A DNA stretch of 5,881 bases from Planctomycetota bacterium (GTDB lineage: Bacteria; Planctomycetota; MHYJ01; JACPRB01): contig JACQFK010000371.1 of the NCBI GenBank assembly GCA_016200125.1, forward strand, positions 1 to 5,881, written 5' to 3'. A model generated the notes under the pieces. That model was not told where the DNA came from. It worked only from the letters and a program-made list of their open reading frames with translations, and searched no databases. The number at the start of each line of letters is the position of its first letter. Position 1 is the first letter of the stretch. Positions 5,633-5,881 of the stretch are shown in pieces. Both the position numbers and the translations under genes were made by a program.

Positions 5633-5881
5633 ATGGATACCACGCTCACCGGCATCTCGCTTCATCGCCTCACCGAGGACCAGCTCATCGAGGCCCTCCA
5701 CACCTCGGAGGACCGGCTCACCCGCGAGATCGTGGACGCCTGCGTCGCCCGCGGCGAGCGGATGATCTGGCGGCTGACCGAGCTCTGCCGCGACGAGCGC
5801 TCCTGGACGCAGACCGGCCCCTCCTTCTGGGCGCCCGTCCACGCGACCTTCATCCTGGGCGCCTTCGAGGATTCCCGCGCG
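5633..5881 (+). CDS. N-terminal part of a helical-repeat (HEAT/DUF1186-like) protein, runs off the window
   Basis: An open frame of 83 codons starts at ATG 5633 behind a purine-rich ribosome binding region and reaches the right edge without a stop. It is all-helical in character: LTEDQLIEALHTSEDRL, then IVDACVARGERMIWRLTELC, then FWAPVHATFILGAFEDSRA. The last segment has the pattern of HEAT-like repeats and of DUF1186 proteins, in which a tryptophan/proline/histidine turn precedes a helix ending in Gly-x-Phe/Leu-x-Asp-x-Arg-Ala. There is no signal peptide or membrane segment. Such proteins are usually scaffolds of unknown partner. Family assignment is by pattern only, and the decisive C-terminal part is outside the window. 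Confidence 0.65.
   Translation, partial: MDTTLTGISLHRLTEDQLIEALHTSEDRLTREIVDACVARGERMIWRLTELCRDERSWTQTGPSFWAPVHATFILGAFEDSRA

Noticed and set aside
5615..5853. Minus-strand small open frames opposite the HEAT-like gene
   Set aside because: The plus-strand frame has a ribosome binding region, a promoter and a HEAT-like pattern. The minus-strand frames have no recognisable features.

Overview
The window is GC-rich bacterial DNA, roughly two thirds G+C by eye. It is densely packed, with four complete genes on alternating strands, one more complete gene inside a coupled pair, and a partial gene at each edge. I cannot place the organism firmly. High GC, tandem universal stress proteins, a secreted metallo-beta-lactamase-fold protein, a HEAT/DUF1186-like protein and apparently leaderless starts would fit a soil or subsurface lineage such as Acidobacteriota or Planctomycetota. 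That is a guess, not a marker-based assignment. No RNA gene, CRISPR array, transposon or phage gene was seen.

Layout from left to right. (1) Positions 1-1632, plus strand: the end of a rhomboid intramembrane serine protease overlaps by 4 bases (ATGA) the start of an exported metallo-beta-lactamase-fold hydrolase. (2) Positions 1635-2702, minus strand: an unrecognised 355-residue protein with a seven-cysteine treble-clef-like zinc-binding motif, converging on the hydrolase with only 2 bases between stop codons. (3) Positions 2703-2758: a 56-base divergent promoter region with a 12-base perfect palindrome. Both flanking genes look leaderless. (4) Positions 2759-3583, plus strand: a tandem-domain universal stress protein. 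(5) Positions 3593-5514, minus strand: a gamma-glutamyltranspeptidase-family Ntn hydrolase followed, with a 4-base GTGA overlap, by a YbgC-like hotdog thioesterase. (6) Positions 5515-5632: a second divergent intergenic region with a short inverted repeat and a recognisable plus-strand promoter. (7) Positions 5633-5881, plus strand: the start of a helical-repeat protein that runs off the window.

Two translationally coupled pairs (rhomboid/hydrolase and transpeptidase/thioesterase) and one divergently controlled pair (zinc protein/stress protein) are the functional units visible here. Nothing amounts to a clear new system. The best leads are the transpeptidase, which has lost the lid loop and several glutamyl-binding residues; the orphan zinc protein facing a stress protein across a shared palindrome; and an identical GATAAACT element upstream of two plus-strand genes.
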